Assembly (NCBI GenBank): GCA_037447655.1
Contig: JBBHKE010002268.1
Location: 83,568 to 147,567, forward strand
Reading direction: 5' to 3'
Source of the DNA: Zygnema cylindricum
Lineage: Eukaryota > Streptophyta > Zygnematophyceae > Zygnematales > Zygnemataceae
Length of the DNA: 64,000 nucleotides
How positions within the stretch are numbered: the first letter of the stretch is position 1; each line of letters begins with the position of its first letter. A program made the translations under genes and the position numbers. The notes under the pieces were generated by a model that searched no databases, was not told where the DNA came from, and saw nothing but the letters and a program-made list of their open reading frames with translations. This document shows, one piece after another, positions 12,040 through 24,524 of the stretch.

Positions 12040-12390
12040 GGTTAATTCCCTCCCTCTCCCCCTCCCTCTTCCTTTGCCTCTCTCTCCTCTCTCCTCTCTC
12101 CCTCTCCGGTCGCTTCCCCCCTCCATTCCCCTCTCCTCCCCCTCTCCTCTTCTTTGTCCTTCCCTTCTGTCCTCCCTTCCTCTTCTCTCTCACTTCTCTC
12201 CTTTCCCTGTCGCTTCCTCTTCACCCCTTTGTGCTTTCTTTTCCCTGGCTCGTCTCTCTTTTGTATCCCCTCTCCTCCACTCTCCCTCTTGACTGCTCCC
12301 CCTTCGTTGTTTCCTCCTCGCCATGTCACCTTCGCCCCTTCTCTCCCGTTCGTCTCCTCCTTCCCTCCTCTCCCCTCTCCCCTCTTTTGC
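12040..12390. repeat. C/T-rich simple repeat inside the chitinase pseudogene
   Basis: About 350 bp of CCCTCT/CTTCCC-type polypyrimidine sequence lies between SDEG and VTIILDSKS of the GH18 domain, so it sits in an intron or an expanded insertion. The several overlapping open frames here are low-complexity artefacts. The following AG at 12,486-12,487 could be the acceptor. Confidence 0.8.
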
Positions 12391-12751
12391 TTTGTCTGTT
12401 CATCATACTTAGTGATATGTATGTTGATATGTTTTTTAGATATCCATATTTTATATATTTCTATATTTATACTTTTCATGTGAGCAGGAAAAGGAAAGAG
12501 GGACATGGACATATTTTGAAATTATATACTTTTTCGAAAAGAAAGGCGTGACGATCATTCTCGACTCGAAATCATCCTCGGTTTATGCCTATAATGGATC
12601 ACAATAGATTGGATAGGACAATGTGGCCACTATTAAGATGAAAGCAAAATTTGCACAAGACAAAGGATTGGGCGTTTATATGTTTTGGAGTATCAACCAA
12701 GACAACAAAAATGCTTTTATGGCGGCGGTGCAAACCGCCGTAAAAAACTGA

Positions 12752-14050
12752 AACGTGAAATGGATCGATATGGAATTGAGCTTTTTAAAAAAGTATTTTG
12801 TTTTAAAAAGGTTTTAGATTGTGGAATTTGGACGGATTGTGGAAGTTGTAGGTTGATCAATATGGAGAAGAAGATATGTACTTTTTGTCCTTATTTATAG
12901 TATCGGTGGTTTTTTGTGGAGTTTCCACCGGATGATCGATCAATAGATAGTGTTCGAATGTTGAGAGGTATTGTTCTTTTTCTTCTTTCTTTCTTTATTT
13001 TTTGGTTGTATGATAATTTTTTGACGGAATTCGGAGTTGTAAATATTAATGAGTAATACAAAACAATAATTTTGAAAATATGTATTCTACAAAGTTGTTG
13101 TCCCAAATACACTTCTTCACTAACCATTAATGAATTTTGCAAAACAAATTTGCCTTTGTGCTAATGTTTTGAAATCTTGCAAATTAGGGTTGTAAATTTG
13201 ATCATAGAAAGATAGTTGGAAATGGAACTATAGAAGGAAAGATAACAAAAAGAAAAATGTTCTCATGTCTCAAAATGTTGCACTTACACAGTAAATGTGT
13301 ACACTGTCCATCCTCATTTGTGCTAATATTTTTTTGCCACTTAAAACATTTTTTATTTTTGCACTCTTATTGGATTGTCAAATCCGATGGTTGCTATTGG
13401 AAGGCAAGAATCTCAACTTCCTAATGACATTCTTCAATTGACAGTCCGACAAGTGTGCAAGGAGAAAAGATGTTTTGAGTGCGAAAAAAAACATTAACAC
13501 TAATGACGATGGGCATTGTGCACTCAGCTCAATCACTCCATAGAAAATAAAGGTTTCTACTAAAATTTATCAAAAAATTTAGCCTAAAATTTTCAGCATG
13601 AAATTGCTATGGGTTCGGTTGATAGCTTGGTCAATTTCCAAATGGGAACTTCCGACTTCTTTCTTCGAGCGATGTAAGTTGGGCTACCGGTTTGTCTTTT
13701 TGAAAAATTTAGGGCATTTTGGGGACTCGGAATTCATTTTGTTGATTTTCACAAGTGCCACAATTTATAGTGTTCCATATTATTTTTCACCGTATCAAAT
13801 TGGGGTGCCAGTCAAGAGGGTTCAAAAGTCGTGGTTCGCGGTATTCAAAGCTTTGTTGCAAACACATTAAACTGAGGAAAGAATTCCATAAATTATTAGT
13901 TTGCCACATATACAGAAAACAACACAGGAAAAAACGCAAAAGTTGACACAATCTAAGAAGACAACAAGACCAACATCCAAGATAAAACAAAGCGAGTTTA
14001 AAATTATGTTTTCAGTGGAGAAAACGACAATCATAAATAAACTCAGTTGG
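12752..14050. other. No gene seen
   Basis: AT-rich sequence with scattered open frames shorter than 100 codons on both strands. None has recognisable motifs, splice-site context or conservation with another part of the window. Confidence 0.5.
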
Positions 14051-14191
14051 CATAAACTTAAGCCTAAACACGTCAACCTTATAGTTCAACCTAAAAAGTC
14101 AACCTACACATACAATTGGCATCAACTTAAGCCTAAACACGTCAACCTTATAGTTCAACCTAAAAAGTCAACCTACACATACAATTGGCAT
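14050..14191. repeat. Tandem duplication of ~69 bp
   Basis: Two nearly perfect consecutive copies of a unit with ACTTAAGCCTAAACACGTC, AACCTTATAGTTCAACC and AAAAAGTCAACCTACACATAC, each followed by AATTGGCATCA. The open frame across it merely repeats itself. Confidence 0.85.
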
Positions 14192-14494
14192 CAGTAACTT
14201 ATGTGAGAAAAACCCTACTCTTGATAGTTAATCTCAATATAAAGAGAACTTATTAAATTAACAAAGAGGAGAAAATAAGGTCCCTTTTTCGGATTCAACA
14301 TTACGTCCAAAAAATAAAGTTTTATTATAAAATATAAACGTACAAATAGTACATAATAGTACACTCATGGGAGTAATTAATTACCTTCGTTGGTATAGAC
14401 TTTGCGTTGGAAGATTCTTTGTAGATTTTCAACATGTGAATACTTACTACATGATGCCAATCAGAATGAGTCGCGCAAGGGAGAGGTTGTTTAC

Positions 14495-14885
14495 TAGTGT
14501 TGTGTATCGAGAGCCTCTTTACGATATTCGAAATGTGTCTTTTTTTAACCTGCTAATAATCGTTTATCGTCTCGGTTTATCGAGCAAGCTAATATCGCGA
14601 TAAAATTACGATGCATAGAGATATGTTATCAGGTCAGTAATTATTGCGATATCTTCGTACATGGTAGTCTTCTACCCCCTGGGCGGACCCACCCCCCCTT
14701 GAAAGGCAAATCTTTCATACATTTTTTTGTACTCCATTTCAGTATTGTAGTTGTATGAATCCCCACCTTCTCCCAAATACATCGCGATATTTTTTGTTGG
14801 TCCCAGAGACTGGAGTGATATATTAGGCCCTCTAACCATTTGATATTTGATACCGCGATAAAATATTTGTCGATACACAACACTA
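14495..14885. mobile_element. hAT-like MITE with 16-bp perfect TIRs
   Basis: TAGTGTTGTGTATCGA at 14,495-14,510 is exactly inverted at 14,870-14,885. The interior is rich in CGATA/TATCG words like the larger element at 49,760-51,285, whose TIR is TAGTGTTGGGTATCG. TAGTGTT-type ends are typical of hAT elements, but the flanking 8-mers do not match, so the superfamily assignment is tentative. No transposase is encoded. Confidence 0.6.
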
Positions 14886-15397
14886 ATTGAATGTTGTTTA
14901 CTGACCCGACAGAATACAATACTGAGTTATATCTATAAGATATCGTTGCGTGGTTCACACTTGGAAAAATAGGAAAACGATGTCACAAATTTTGGGATCC
15001 GTACGCCAAATTTCATAAAATGACAAAAAACGCGACGGTGACGGTTGGAGCAGTTGGTTTCCACCGTTTTGGAGCATAGCGGCGGACAAAAGATGCAGTT
15101 CTATGCGTCAAAACTCGACTGCTGCGCAAAGCAAACAACAACTGCCGGCAGCCATCGGACATCATGTTCCGAATGCACTTTTACGTTTTTGAAGAATTTC
15201 GAAAACGAAGCGCACGGACGTGAACTATACAAGAATTCATTCCGTCAAAAACTTATGAACAAACTAGGGGACCAATCACAAAAGAGAACACGTAATGTCA
15301 AAAAAAAAAAAAAAAAAAACGATAGAAAAAAAAGGCATGTCCAAAGTTCCTCCGCGGTTAATTTCGGTCTGTACAAACCATTGTTCAAAAATAGGTG

Positions 15398-16552
15398 AAA
15401 GTAGGCCCATACAATATGCCTATTGTACGCAAAACATACAATATTACCTTAAGACCCATATTGTATTGGCCGCAAAATGAAATAAAATAGTAACAGGGTT
15501 GAGTTGCACATGGTTCGATAGAGAATTAAACGTCATGTCTAAATTTGAAAAAAAAAACGGACAAAAAAATCATTTTCTGTGAGTTTTGAGCGAATTTTTA
15601 TTTAAACCGTCAGATTCGGACGATCTGACGGTCGTTGATGAAAGTAACGATAACACAACTTACGACAGGACTATCGTCAGATTCCGCGGGTTTTTTTTTT
15701 TTCCCAGTTTTTTTTCCCGCGCAATGTCATCCCACGCCGTGTCAGTTCGCTAAAAAATTTCGTTCGGCGGCGTGCGCTGTACAATGAGCATACGTCAGAT
15801 TCGTACGCTCGTACAGAGGTGTGCACAGCACACACACATACAGTGCCTACGTTGCGCGAGTTTTGTGCCAAGCTTTGTGCGCCTACCAAAGGCCTACCAT
15901 AAAAACGCCTACTTTTGAACAATGGAACAAATGCACAAACAATGAGAGCGACCTGTCAGATAATACCGAACAAAATAAATACGTCTCAAATATTTATTTT
16001 TTCGTAGCTGGGTTCTCTCACATTTTTTTTGCAGGGGTGTCAAAATATGATATGTAATGTTTGAAAAGCATCGATTTTGTTGGGAACAATTTTGTAAGTT
16101 CGCACAAGTACTCCCATACAATATGCCTATTGTTCGCAAAACATACAATATGACCTTAAGACCCATATTGTATTGGTCGCAAAATGAAAAAAAATAGTAA
16201 CATGGTTGAGTTGCACATCGATCAATAGAGAATTAAACGTCATGTCTAAATTTTGAAAAACATTCGGACAAAAAAATGTTTTTTTGTGAGTTTTGAGGTA
16301 TTTTCTATTTAAACCGTCAGACTTGGACAATCGGACGGTCGCTGATCAAAGTAGCGATCTAAGAAGATCACATGAAAAGCCCATAACACAACTTACGATA
16401 GGACTATCGTCAGATTTGGACGATCGGACGGTCGCTGATCAAAGTAGCGATTTAAGAAGATCACATGAAAAGCCCATAACACAACTTAAGATAAAGGCGC
16501 CTACAAAAGGCCTACAATAGAAACGCCTACTTTTGAACTATGGTACAAACGC
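15398..16552. repeat. Direct repeat of a ~0.5 kb unit with internal hairpin and nested 90-bp tandem
   Basis: 15,398-15,640 (CCCATACAATATGCCTATTG through CCGTCAGA and GACGGTCG) recurs at 16,108-16,350, and AAACGCCTACTTTTGAAC near 15,901-15,920 recurs near 16,521-16,538. CCATACAATATG and CATATTGTATTGG form an inverted pair in each copy. In the second copy, about 90 bp (CGGACGGTCGCTGATCAAAG through AGCCCATAACACAACTTA) is tandemly doubled at about 16,311-16,496. No coding function is evident. The spacing suggests two decayed ends of one element or a tandem satellite. Confidence 0.75.
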
Positions 16553-17296
16553 TTGCGTGGCAGTACAGTTTGGTTTGGAAGGATTCGTACATATCATGTC
16601 CGCAAAGCGTTTTCTTTTCGTATGGGCAAGTGGCTCATATCAGACACGCTAGTTGACGTAGGCTAACGTCACGTGCCTGTTCACGGAGGACAAAAAAAGT
16701 ATCGTTTTCATACCATACGGTTTTCCCCTTTTTCAATTGTGAACCACGCAACTACCACTGCCAGTAAACGTATCCGTACGTTTACTGGGACCGTCTAATG
16801 GAAGTACGGCCTTATTCGGTACGTTTTATATAAATCATCGCAGCAGAAATTGTACCCATTCTGACGGCCACCCATCCTAGTACTCCATTGGTCCATCGTA
16901 TTCAACAGGTTTATATGGTTGACTACTTGACTCCTTTCATTCGTGACTCGAACGGCCTTCGCCGCATATTCCGTACATATTGGTCCATCAGCTTGTTGGC
17001 CGTGCGTCCACGTCGTCAGCCATTCATTTACCATAAATGTCGTACACACGCCACTAATTACCGAATTTCAGCGCTAAACAACAAAAATTGAAAGTGCTCA
17101 ACCGAGTGACCGTCACGTGTCCTTGCCATGGAATCATACTCGTATGAATTCTAACGACGGACTCTAGTATAAAGTTACAAAATTGCAACATATATTTTCC
17201 ATGCCTTTTCAACACAAGCAATATCATAGATAATAACATATAGGGGATGTGAGATAGAAGCAACAACAATAAGCCAGTCGTCTTCAGCGAGCAGCC
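16553..17296 (+). promoter_or_regulatory. Upstream region of chitinase copy B, possible TATA box
   Basis: No gene is seen here. TATAAAG at 17,168-17,174 lies 123 nt upstream of the ATG at 17,297, a plausible spacing for a TATA box plus a ~90 nt leader. The region is rich in CGTAC/GTACG words. Confidence 0.35.
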
Positions 17297-18345
17297 ATGG
17301 CTGCCGAAAGGAGGCGCTTAGAGCTCTTTGGGCTTCTTCTTAGAGTTTATATGGTTGTCTCTTGGAGCTACGTGGATGCTGATGGAGAATGTGGAGCCGC
17401 CAATGGCAATCGAAAATGCGCGAATGGACTTTGTTGCGGGTAAAGACGAAGAAACGTCGGAGAAATCTTGAAAAACTATAACCCTAAATTTGAACCACGT
17501 TTTGCCTCAGGATGGCTTTGCTTCAAAACATTAATGTCCCGTGCGCATATTACGCACGGTATAAACTAATGAATACTACGTACGATACGCATCAAACGAT
17601 GATGAACATTAAATAAAATACTTACCTTGCTTTGTACCCGTACATTATTTTTACACTTACGTACAGTGTCCGTCTATGTTCGAACAATTTAGGGTTATTT
17701 TAGGGGATTTTTAAGGGTTTCCGAGGTACATTTTGATACGCTCTTTTACATTTCAGTACGGCTACTGTAGATATTTCGTACCTTTTAGTTTTTTAGGGTA
17801 CATTTTTTTCAATTTTTGATACATTTATGATAAATTTCCGTACTTTTTAAGATTTTTAAAGATTTTCTAAGATTACGCTTTTCGTACGTTTTTGTACATA
17901 GCCGCACAACGAAATTTACACGAATTTTACGAAAAAATATGAAAAAGACGAATACTACATATTTTTCGTAAAAAAGTTGGAATTCGTACGAATTGGACAT
18001 CAACACTTCAAAAAAAGCCAAGCGTTGTTCGGAGAGTACTTATTCTTGGTTCCCGACTTTGTGTTGTCGTACTTGTGCAGTCAGTACGGATGGTGCGGAT
18101 CCACCAAGGCGTATTGTGCCGGCGGGTGTCAGAGCAATTGTTGGGCGGCGCCGCAATCTCTGCCCACCAAGACGCCGTACAGCTTGCTGAAACGCGTCGG
18201 GTACTACCCAAACTGGGCCGTGTACACGTTGGCGTCGTACGCGTACTTCTCGGAAAACATAAGCGCGCAGTACCTCACGCACCTCATCTACTCGTTTGCG
18301 GATGTCGACTCGACCGACACGGCACTGTCCGTACACCGCCCATAG
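17297..18345 (+). pseudogene. 5' part of a hevein-GH18 chitinase gene (copy B)
   Basis: Exon 1 (17,297-17,439) encodes a signal-peptide-like N-terminus (LELFGLLLRVYMVVSWSYVDA) and the first half of a hevein domain (CGAANGNRKCANGLCC). A GT donor follows; exon 2 begins at 18,081 after TTGTGCAG and completes it with GQYGWCGSTKAYCAGGCQ and SNCW. All eight hevein cysteines are then present. Next come KRVGYYPNWAVYTLASYAYF and YLTHLIYSFADVD, the first strand and helix of a GH18 barrel. Compared with copy A, a short deletion after ADVD removes the exon 2 donor, and the frame stops at 18,343-18,345. Homology with copy A continues to ~18,445 and is then lost; the catalytic half is absent. It would at best make a secreted chitin-binding protein of ~135 residues. 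Confidence 0.7.
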
Positions 18346-18629
18346 TTGTTACAGTTGATCATCCCCCTTTCTTTTCTATTTCAGTGAGTGTTAACCCAAA
18401 AACAGCATTTACGTGTTGAGTTTACAATAATAAGCCACGTGGCAAGTGTAACATTAATAGCGGATCGAACTTGTTTATAAAGGGGTATTTAGGTTTTATG
18501 ATTATAGAGTACTAAATTTGGTAGACGTCCGCGAAAGAATCACTCTATTTGGAGTTCTATTTTAAAAGTTACTAGTAAATCAATGCCCGTTACACGGGCA
18601 AAGGTCATGTTGTGTGTGTTTAAGGTTGT

Positions 18630-19900
18630 ATAAAGTTTTTGTACTCTATATGTTTGGGAACAACTTCAGGTGGGTTTTTTGATGAACTATTCAAATGTAA
18701 ATCATATGTGGGAATAACAAACATAAGGTGTTTTGATTTACAACACAAATATAGACAATTTTAAACCGAAAAAATGTCCTATGTAAGATGTACTTTTGTG
18801 CAAACAAACATGTTTTGAAGTTCATAATTATAGTTAGTCTACTTCACAACAGGAATATTGTAGTTAAGATTAAATGGGTTTATTGATGACTGAGTGTCAC
18901 CTTTGTAATAATGTTCAATGGTGTGTGGCTCTAGCAATTTCAACTGACTAACTATACTTAACTAACCATTCTCCGCCTATATCTATGTGTAACTGTCAGA
19001 AATCAAATGTTTATTTTTAGCTACATATCTCATGTTGGTGTGTTTTGTTACACAATATATTTTTGTTCACATAAGTCAATCAATGCCCGTTACACGGACA
19101 TGATTCGTGTCGTGTTTTGTTATGCTTCTTATATGGGCATGTATCGTGTGTTGTTTTATCATGCTTTGTTGAGCCTTACCAAAGTATTATACAAATATAA
19201 GTTTATGTGTTCAATAAACAATTGTACGACATGCATTATATGTAAAGAGTCTCTCTGCAACTTTTATTGGAACAACAACCATAGAGTGATGGTATAAGCA
19301 TAGAAAACATACACACTTCCAAACAACAAGAATATTCCATTGAAGAAATAGTAGTGTTAGAACATAAGTGTGTCGAAGTATGTATACCTATGTAGCAAAT
19401 CCTAATTGTACTGGAAATTGTCGTCGTTTGATTTGGAATGGCAAAGTTTTTTCGTTGTTGATCATCAGTATACGCGGAATAAAAACTTCGGTGTTTCGTG
19501 CGACACCAATGAGTATTTTGGCGTGAATGCAGTTTTTGGAAAGACCCACCACTCGGAGTTTGGTTCTATTACAAAGTCCCCTTTCACCGTTGATATTACG
19601 CAGTAGAATGATCAGTGTACCTGTTTCACATTAATAAATGTCAATTAATATGTATTCAATATCTGATCATATATTTTTTGTTAATATGATTTAAATTATT
19701 GAAATTACAGATTGTGGTTTGTACTGGTGTGCATATTTTTTTTTATATTTAAACAGATAAATAACCATGTGAACTTGTATTAATTTGATTTATATTAAAG
19801 AATGTGTATTTAATATATTATTATATTCAAGTTAATTTTGATTTAATCATAGGCATTATGGATTGTGGGCAATTAATTATATAAATTTTCACATTGATAT
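18630..19900. other. AT-rich Helitron tail, no gene recognised
   Basis: Between the terminal hairpin and the helicase C-terminus there is AT-rich sequence. It includes a second hairpin-like word near 19,086 and a 66-codon plus-strand frame (19,406-19,606) with no recognisable motif. Confidence 0.45.
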
Positions 19901-19908
19901 TTAGAGAC

Positions 19909-20987
19909 TTAAATAATTGTATGATAAATAAGGTTATAAAAATAATTGATGCACCTGTTTTTAGTTTGAGGTTGTGCTGGGATGCCACTGATTGTTAAGG
20001 AGTTGAGGAATTCTTGTGGAAACAATAATTGTTGATCAGGTTCTTCGATCTTCACTGAGTCTACAGAAATGTATTCATGCTCTTGTTCGGGTATTTTCCT
20101 CATCACCAAGTCGTTGACGATGTTAACATCCACATTGCGAGGAGATAGTATAGCACGATCTGAGAAGTAACCATCGCGAATGTATTGCGTTGTTACGTTT
20201 GGAAAGGTGCATTGAATGAGGTTCCCCAAGTTTGCATTCGTGTCATTGCTTCTGTGTAGCACTATATCTTTTGGAAGCTTTATGTACTTTGGTGATAACC
20301 GTGGGTGTGATTCGTGTCGCCCCTCCCCAACTAGAAGCAAGAAGTGGGCGAATTCCTGGAGTGTTGAGGCGGCAATGTCATATTGAGCTGTGGAACACAC
20401 ATATTTATTTTCAGACGAAGTTGTTTGAATTTTTGCAATAAGGGGTTGTTTTTAACGCATGCTGCGATGATTTGAGCATCTGTGGCTTTTTGAATAACTG
20501 GGAGGCATTCACGAAAGTCGCCCGCTATGAGAAACACTACATTCCCGAATGGTTTTTGATCTCATCGTAAATCTTGCAATGTTTCATCCACTGCCTCAAG
20601 TAGATGTCGATGAGACATAGAAACTTTATCCCAAACAATTAGAGAGGTTTGACGCAATAGCTCTGCAAGATCTGATTGAGAAGAGATATTGCATGTAGAT
20701 TGAGCATCTATATCTAATAGAAGCTTAAATCTTGAGTGCGCTGTCTTTCCTCCTGTCAATAATAAAGTTGCTATACCACTTGCAGCAACGGCGATAGCTA
20801 TTTTGCCGTTAGTACGCACTTTTGCCAAAATCTTCTCTATGACAAATGACTTTCCTGTCCCTCCTGGTCCATCAAGAAAGAAGCAAGTTTTAGCGTTTGA
20901 AGTATCTTGTATTGCATTTGTTACTACGTCATATATTTTTTTCTGTACTACATTGAGTGTGGTGACTGATGATAACACTCGTGTCAT
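19909..20987 (-). pseudogene. Helitron PIF1-like helicase domain
   Basis: From 20,987 downward the frame holds the Walker A motif GPGGTGKSF (~20,850-20,876) followed by AVAASGIATLLLTGGKTAHS, the usual Helitron helicase motif Ia region. Walker B, normally DEx-M, reads IVWDKVSMSHR (~20,625), so the catalytic glutamate is replaced by lysine. A frameshift near 20,560 leads to FLIAGDFRECLPVI (motif III). The rest runs through a decayed region to RLSPKYIKLPKDIVL and a stop at 19,909. In an active Helitron this domain unwinds the donor strand during rolling-circle transposition. Confidence 0.85.
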
Positions 20988-21900
20988 GTTTTCAAGATTG
21001 TAAGATTTTTCGGCGTCTATTAATGGATTTTTTTTTTGTGTTTGACGAATGAGTTACTTTGGATAGTCGGACAATTGGGGTAGAGTTGGATAATCCGTAA
21101 GCGATTTACCGCCCCCACGTAGGAATTGTTCGATGTCCAATAAAGTCTCGTATTCTTCTTCTCGTTAAAGATTCTCATTATTACGCGACTCATGAGCTGT
21201 GTAATTCGCGCGATTTTTATAGTGGATATCCTCAGACATATCTTTGAAGTGTTTTGCCCATAATGATTTTGCGGATTGAAGATTAGCGCAGAGGAGGATT
21301 GTGGCAAATAGGTGTCCGAGTTGTTTTGGCATTTGGAATGATACCGCTTCTTCCATGTATTTTTCCCACTCTACATCATCATCACGAAGTCCCATTGCAC
21401 TTGCAGCTTCGGCAAATGTGGCATACTCGACACCTTCGATAGAACACAAATATTTGAACGACAGTGGTCCTCGTCAATAGCAAAGTAACAAAGGCAGGTA
21501 ATAACGTTCGGGTTCAACTGGTGAGCAGGTAACCATTCTCCCTATGACACTTTGATTAACTCTTGCTCGCTTTTGGCAATATTTATTCTTCCAAATGTAA
21601 TATTTAGGGATTTCCGGATACAAAAGGGAACGTGCGGTCTCATCATTGGCACATAAGTTGAAGTAACTTGTAAGTTTCGTAGACGAAGCACGATTCAAAA
21701 TTGTTGACGCATTTCTGTTGCATGAAACGTAACCATTTGCTGATAAGGTAAATGCACGGGAAGCTTTTCTACAGTGTGAGACTTAGCTTGTAAAGGGAAC
21801 TCGAACAATCTCCAACATGATTCCGATGCGGATACGTATCGCGCATCTAAGTATTGTTGAATGTCGTCCCTGGGCTTGTTGTTTCCTAATAACACTGCGG
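20988..21900 (-). pseudogene. Helitron linker between Rep and helicase
   Basis: Broken frames carry segments usual between Rep and helicase in plant Helitrons: DIQQYLDARYVSASESCWRL with FEFPLQAKSHTVEKLPVHLP (21,700-21,850), a KYYIWKNK segment (~21,590), and SIEGVEYATFAEAASAMGLR with FQMPKQLGHLFATILLCAN (~21,280-21,440). At least three stops or frameshifts separate them. Confidence 0.75.
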
Positions 21901-24395
21901 CGCGATCATGCTCTTTTTACACATACTTGTACAAATATTTGACCGATGCTATTGTTGAGCACACTTCAACATTAGTGTGACAGTTGTATTTGTGCAAAAA
22001 CCAAGGATTGTATGGAACGACAAATTGATTATCAAGTGTTTTTCCATTTTTTGTAATAACACGGCCATTATTTTGTCTCCTCTACATAGGATATCCATTA
22101 CCATCCTCTTGAGTCTCTTCACAGAATGCTTTTGGAAATCCTTTCTTGCATTTGCCCTCACGCAAACAGCGCACGTCACACGGACCATGCATCATACATG
22201 CTGTCACTGTTTTGTACAATTTTTTGTTCATCGGATCTGGTATCTCTGCTGAAGCGAACACGTCATATTCTGTGGGTGTTCGAGGTTTATCCTCATCAGC
22301 TAACATTTGGAGCAAATGTGCATGAGGCAAACCGCGTTTTTGAAACTCAATCACGTGAATTCTTCCCACTTGTACTCCTAATACACCGTTTGAAATGTCT
22401 TGAAGTATAGCTTTCAGCTTCAAGGAAAACACGCGCACAGTTATGTCAGGTCGGTTGGAGGCAATCTCTCCGGGTTTCAATGATTGTTTGATTTCTTTCC
22501 AGTTAGGATTACATGTGATCGTTATAAATAAATCTGGCTTGCCGAGTGCGCGGACAATTGCCATAGCGTTTTGGTATTGTTCTTGCATATACCTATCACC
22601 ACCAGTGAAGCTTGGCGCTAAAATGATGTGTCGCCCTGTTCTTGAAAGCTCTTCATTGCGTTGGTTTACTACGACATTATTTGTTGCCGAAATATTTGCG
22701 TGACTTTGATGCCTCGCCTCATCGGTTACGACACATTGGTCGCGTGGTATCAAATCTATTAATCCCCCATACAGCTCTGCGCGCAAAGTACGTTGATTCT
22801 CGCGCTGGAACTTAAGTCGTTGTTGCTCCACTTTCGCATACTGGTCCACACAATACTGTTGGAATAGGCGACCGGCTTTGTGTATTAAATTGTTTTCTCC
22901 TGCTCGCGTAAATAAACGATAGGCAGCATATGCTCTTGGGGACACACGTCTTCCATTTGTCATTTCCAAACCAAAAATGCCACCCGAGTTCACCATATGG
23001 AAATAGAAGTGGGTATTGGAGTGGGTCATACAATGCGTGTGACTCGAATATTCGCATCATTCGATTGCCTCCTTTTATATTCAAAACTATATCTCTTCCT
23101 TCAGTATTTTCTGTTGGGTTAACCAAAATTGCTGCCACTTCTTGTGCTTGTGGCCGATTGTAAAGTCGTTGGTCTAAATTGTGAACAGTATCTTTTAGTA
23201 TTAAGCGTAATTCAGGGGCTTCATGGATTCGTTCTCCGGCTGAAATAAATTGTTGCGCCAAAGGGTTGTGTGTTTTCATCATATTCTGAATCATTGTCAC
23301 TACATTGTGGTGTAATCCATCCATAATACTCATTCGCCTGTTTACTTGCGTCTCCATTGATGCGTCAACTACATAGACTTGTGCAAACGCAGCTTGATTT
23401 TCTTGGGGCAACAGTTGACCTATTCGATGACATATAGTTCCTTGAATACGGAAATTAAAAGGGTCGTTTCTTGCTCCAATCGATTGGTCGTTGAGAGGGA
23501 GTGTTGTGGATGCACCAAGTGAGGTAAACGAAAACACCATGTTGTACGAACGGATTTTATTCAAGAAATTAGCATTGCTATACAAAGTTAAAAGCTCCGA
23601 AGGAGGCGTTTCATATGAAGCAAGTTGTACTTTGCCAAGCACACAACAAACTCTAGCAGTCTCTCCTGCCCATTTTTGTGCGTTGCAATGAGTGCATGTT
23701 ATTTCTATAGGTAGAATTTTATGTCGTTCAGGACAGATGTAATCTTCATGAAGTCTTAAAGCAATTTTTTGCACCCCTGCACGTCGGCGTCTGATACGTT
23801 GACGTTGACGATCACCTTCTGTGCGTCTTCGAATGTCGCGTTGTTCTTCTGTCGCGTTTTGTTGTTGTACGGTGTGTTGTCTAAATTCAGGCTTGTCCAA
23901 GGATTCGTGAGTATTTTCGGTGTTGAATGGAACAGCATTAGCTTCTAGTCCAGCAGCTTGTGATCTTTCATCCTCGTCGAGATGTTGAGCAAAATGTTCT
24001 TCGACATGAATAGTATGTATTTCTGCGGTCCATACGTCATTCTCTTTTAACCTTAAATTCGCCGTAGGTTGTGCCTCTACATCTTGAAGGTTTTTTCTTG
24101 CCAACTCATTTCCCGTATTTTCTTTTAGCGCATGTTTCGCTCGTTTTCTTTCACGATCTTTTTGTAGTCGCTCCTCACGTTTTTCAGGGGTCTCTTGAGC
24201 TCGTTTTTTTGCACGTTCTTGACGTAAAAGTTCATTGCGTTGATCACCTGTTTCTTTCGTCGATGTGGGCCGTACTGCACCCACATGTCCAATGTCGTGA
24301 TTACGTATACAACTTTGGATCCACCCGAATTTCTCCTTCCACTTTTTATTACTGATATATTTTACCATTATTTTACCGTTAAAGCAAAAATACAA
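21901..24395 (-). pseudogene. Helitron Rep (HUH endonuclease) region
   Basis: The N-terminal half (24,395 to ~23,000) has a basic QERAKKRAQETPEKREERLQ segment, a CXXC pair (CTHCNAQKW) and the helitron-like core ending YDPLQYPLLFPYGE. A frameshift near 23,000 leads to a 315-codon frame (23,029-22,082) with AGRLFQQYCVDQYAKVEQQR, PDLFITITCNPNWKEI and the HUH motif in GLPHAHLLQML (~22,320). A stop after NGYPM (22,082) precedes VVPYNPWFLHKYNCHTNVE and the tyrosine motif KYLYKYV (~21,925), followed by another stop. The catalytic residues are thus still recognisable, but the frame is broken at least three times. Confidence 0.88.
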
Positions 24396-24524
24396 CTATA
24401 ATTTATATACGTTTAAAATGAATAATGTTCTTTTAAAATAAAATTGGGGTAGTACTTATTTTATATTTTCCTGAGAGCTTTTTCATTTAAACATTTAAAT
24501 GCGCATATTTACGATCACATTGCT

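Larger units (their letters stand above)
10310..12751 (+). pseudogene. Hevein-GH18 chitinase pseudogene (copy A)
   Basis: Exon 2 (10,310-10,552) encodes the second half of a chitin-binding type 1 domain (QYEWCRSTKVYCAAGC) and the start of a GH18 barrel (KRVGYYTNWAVYTLAPYAYF). A 1-nt deletion near 10,485 shifts the frame before THLIYSFADVDANTFQ. Exon 3 starts at 11,324 (VIPIDTYVDLGPDP) and carries LISIGGGGKP and, after another frameshift, the GH18 catalytic motif FDGLDIDWELP (~11,550-11,585), then VGVMTYDFH and KLGPITKLSDEG (to ~12,030). The C-terminal part resumes near 12,490 (VTIILDSKSSSVYAYNGS, GLGVYMFWSINQDNKNAFM) and stops at 12,749-12,751. Stops near 11,510, 11,655, 11,797 and 11,925 and the missing exon 1 make it a pseudogene. 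Intact, it would be a secreted chitinase. Confidence 0.8.

Noticed and set aside
12023-12551. Overlapping 90-174 codon frames rich in Ser/Leu/Pro
   Set aside because: They lie in a polypyrimidine repeat that interrupts the GH18 pseudogene.
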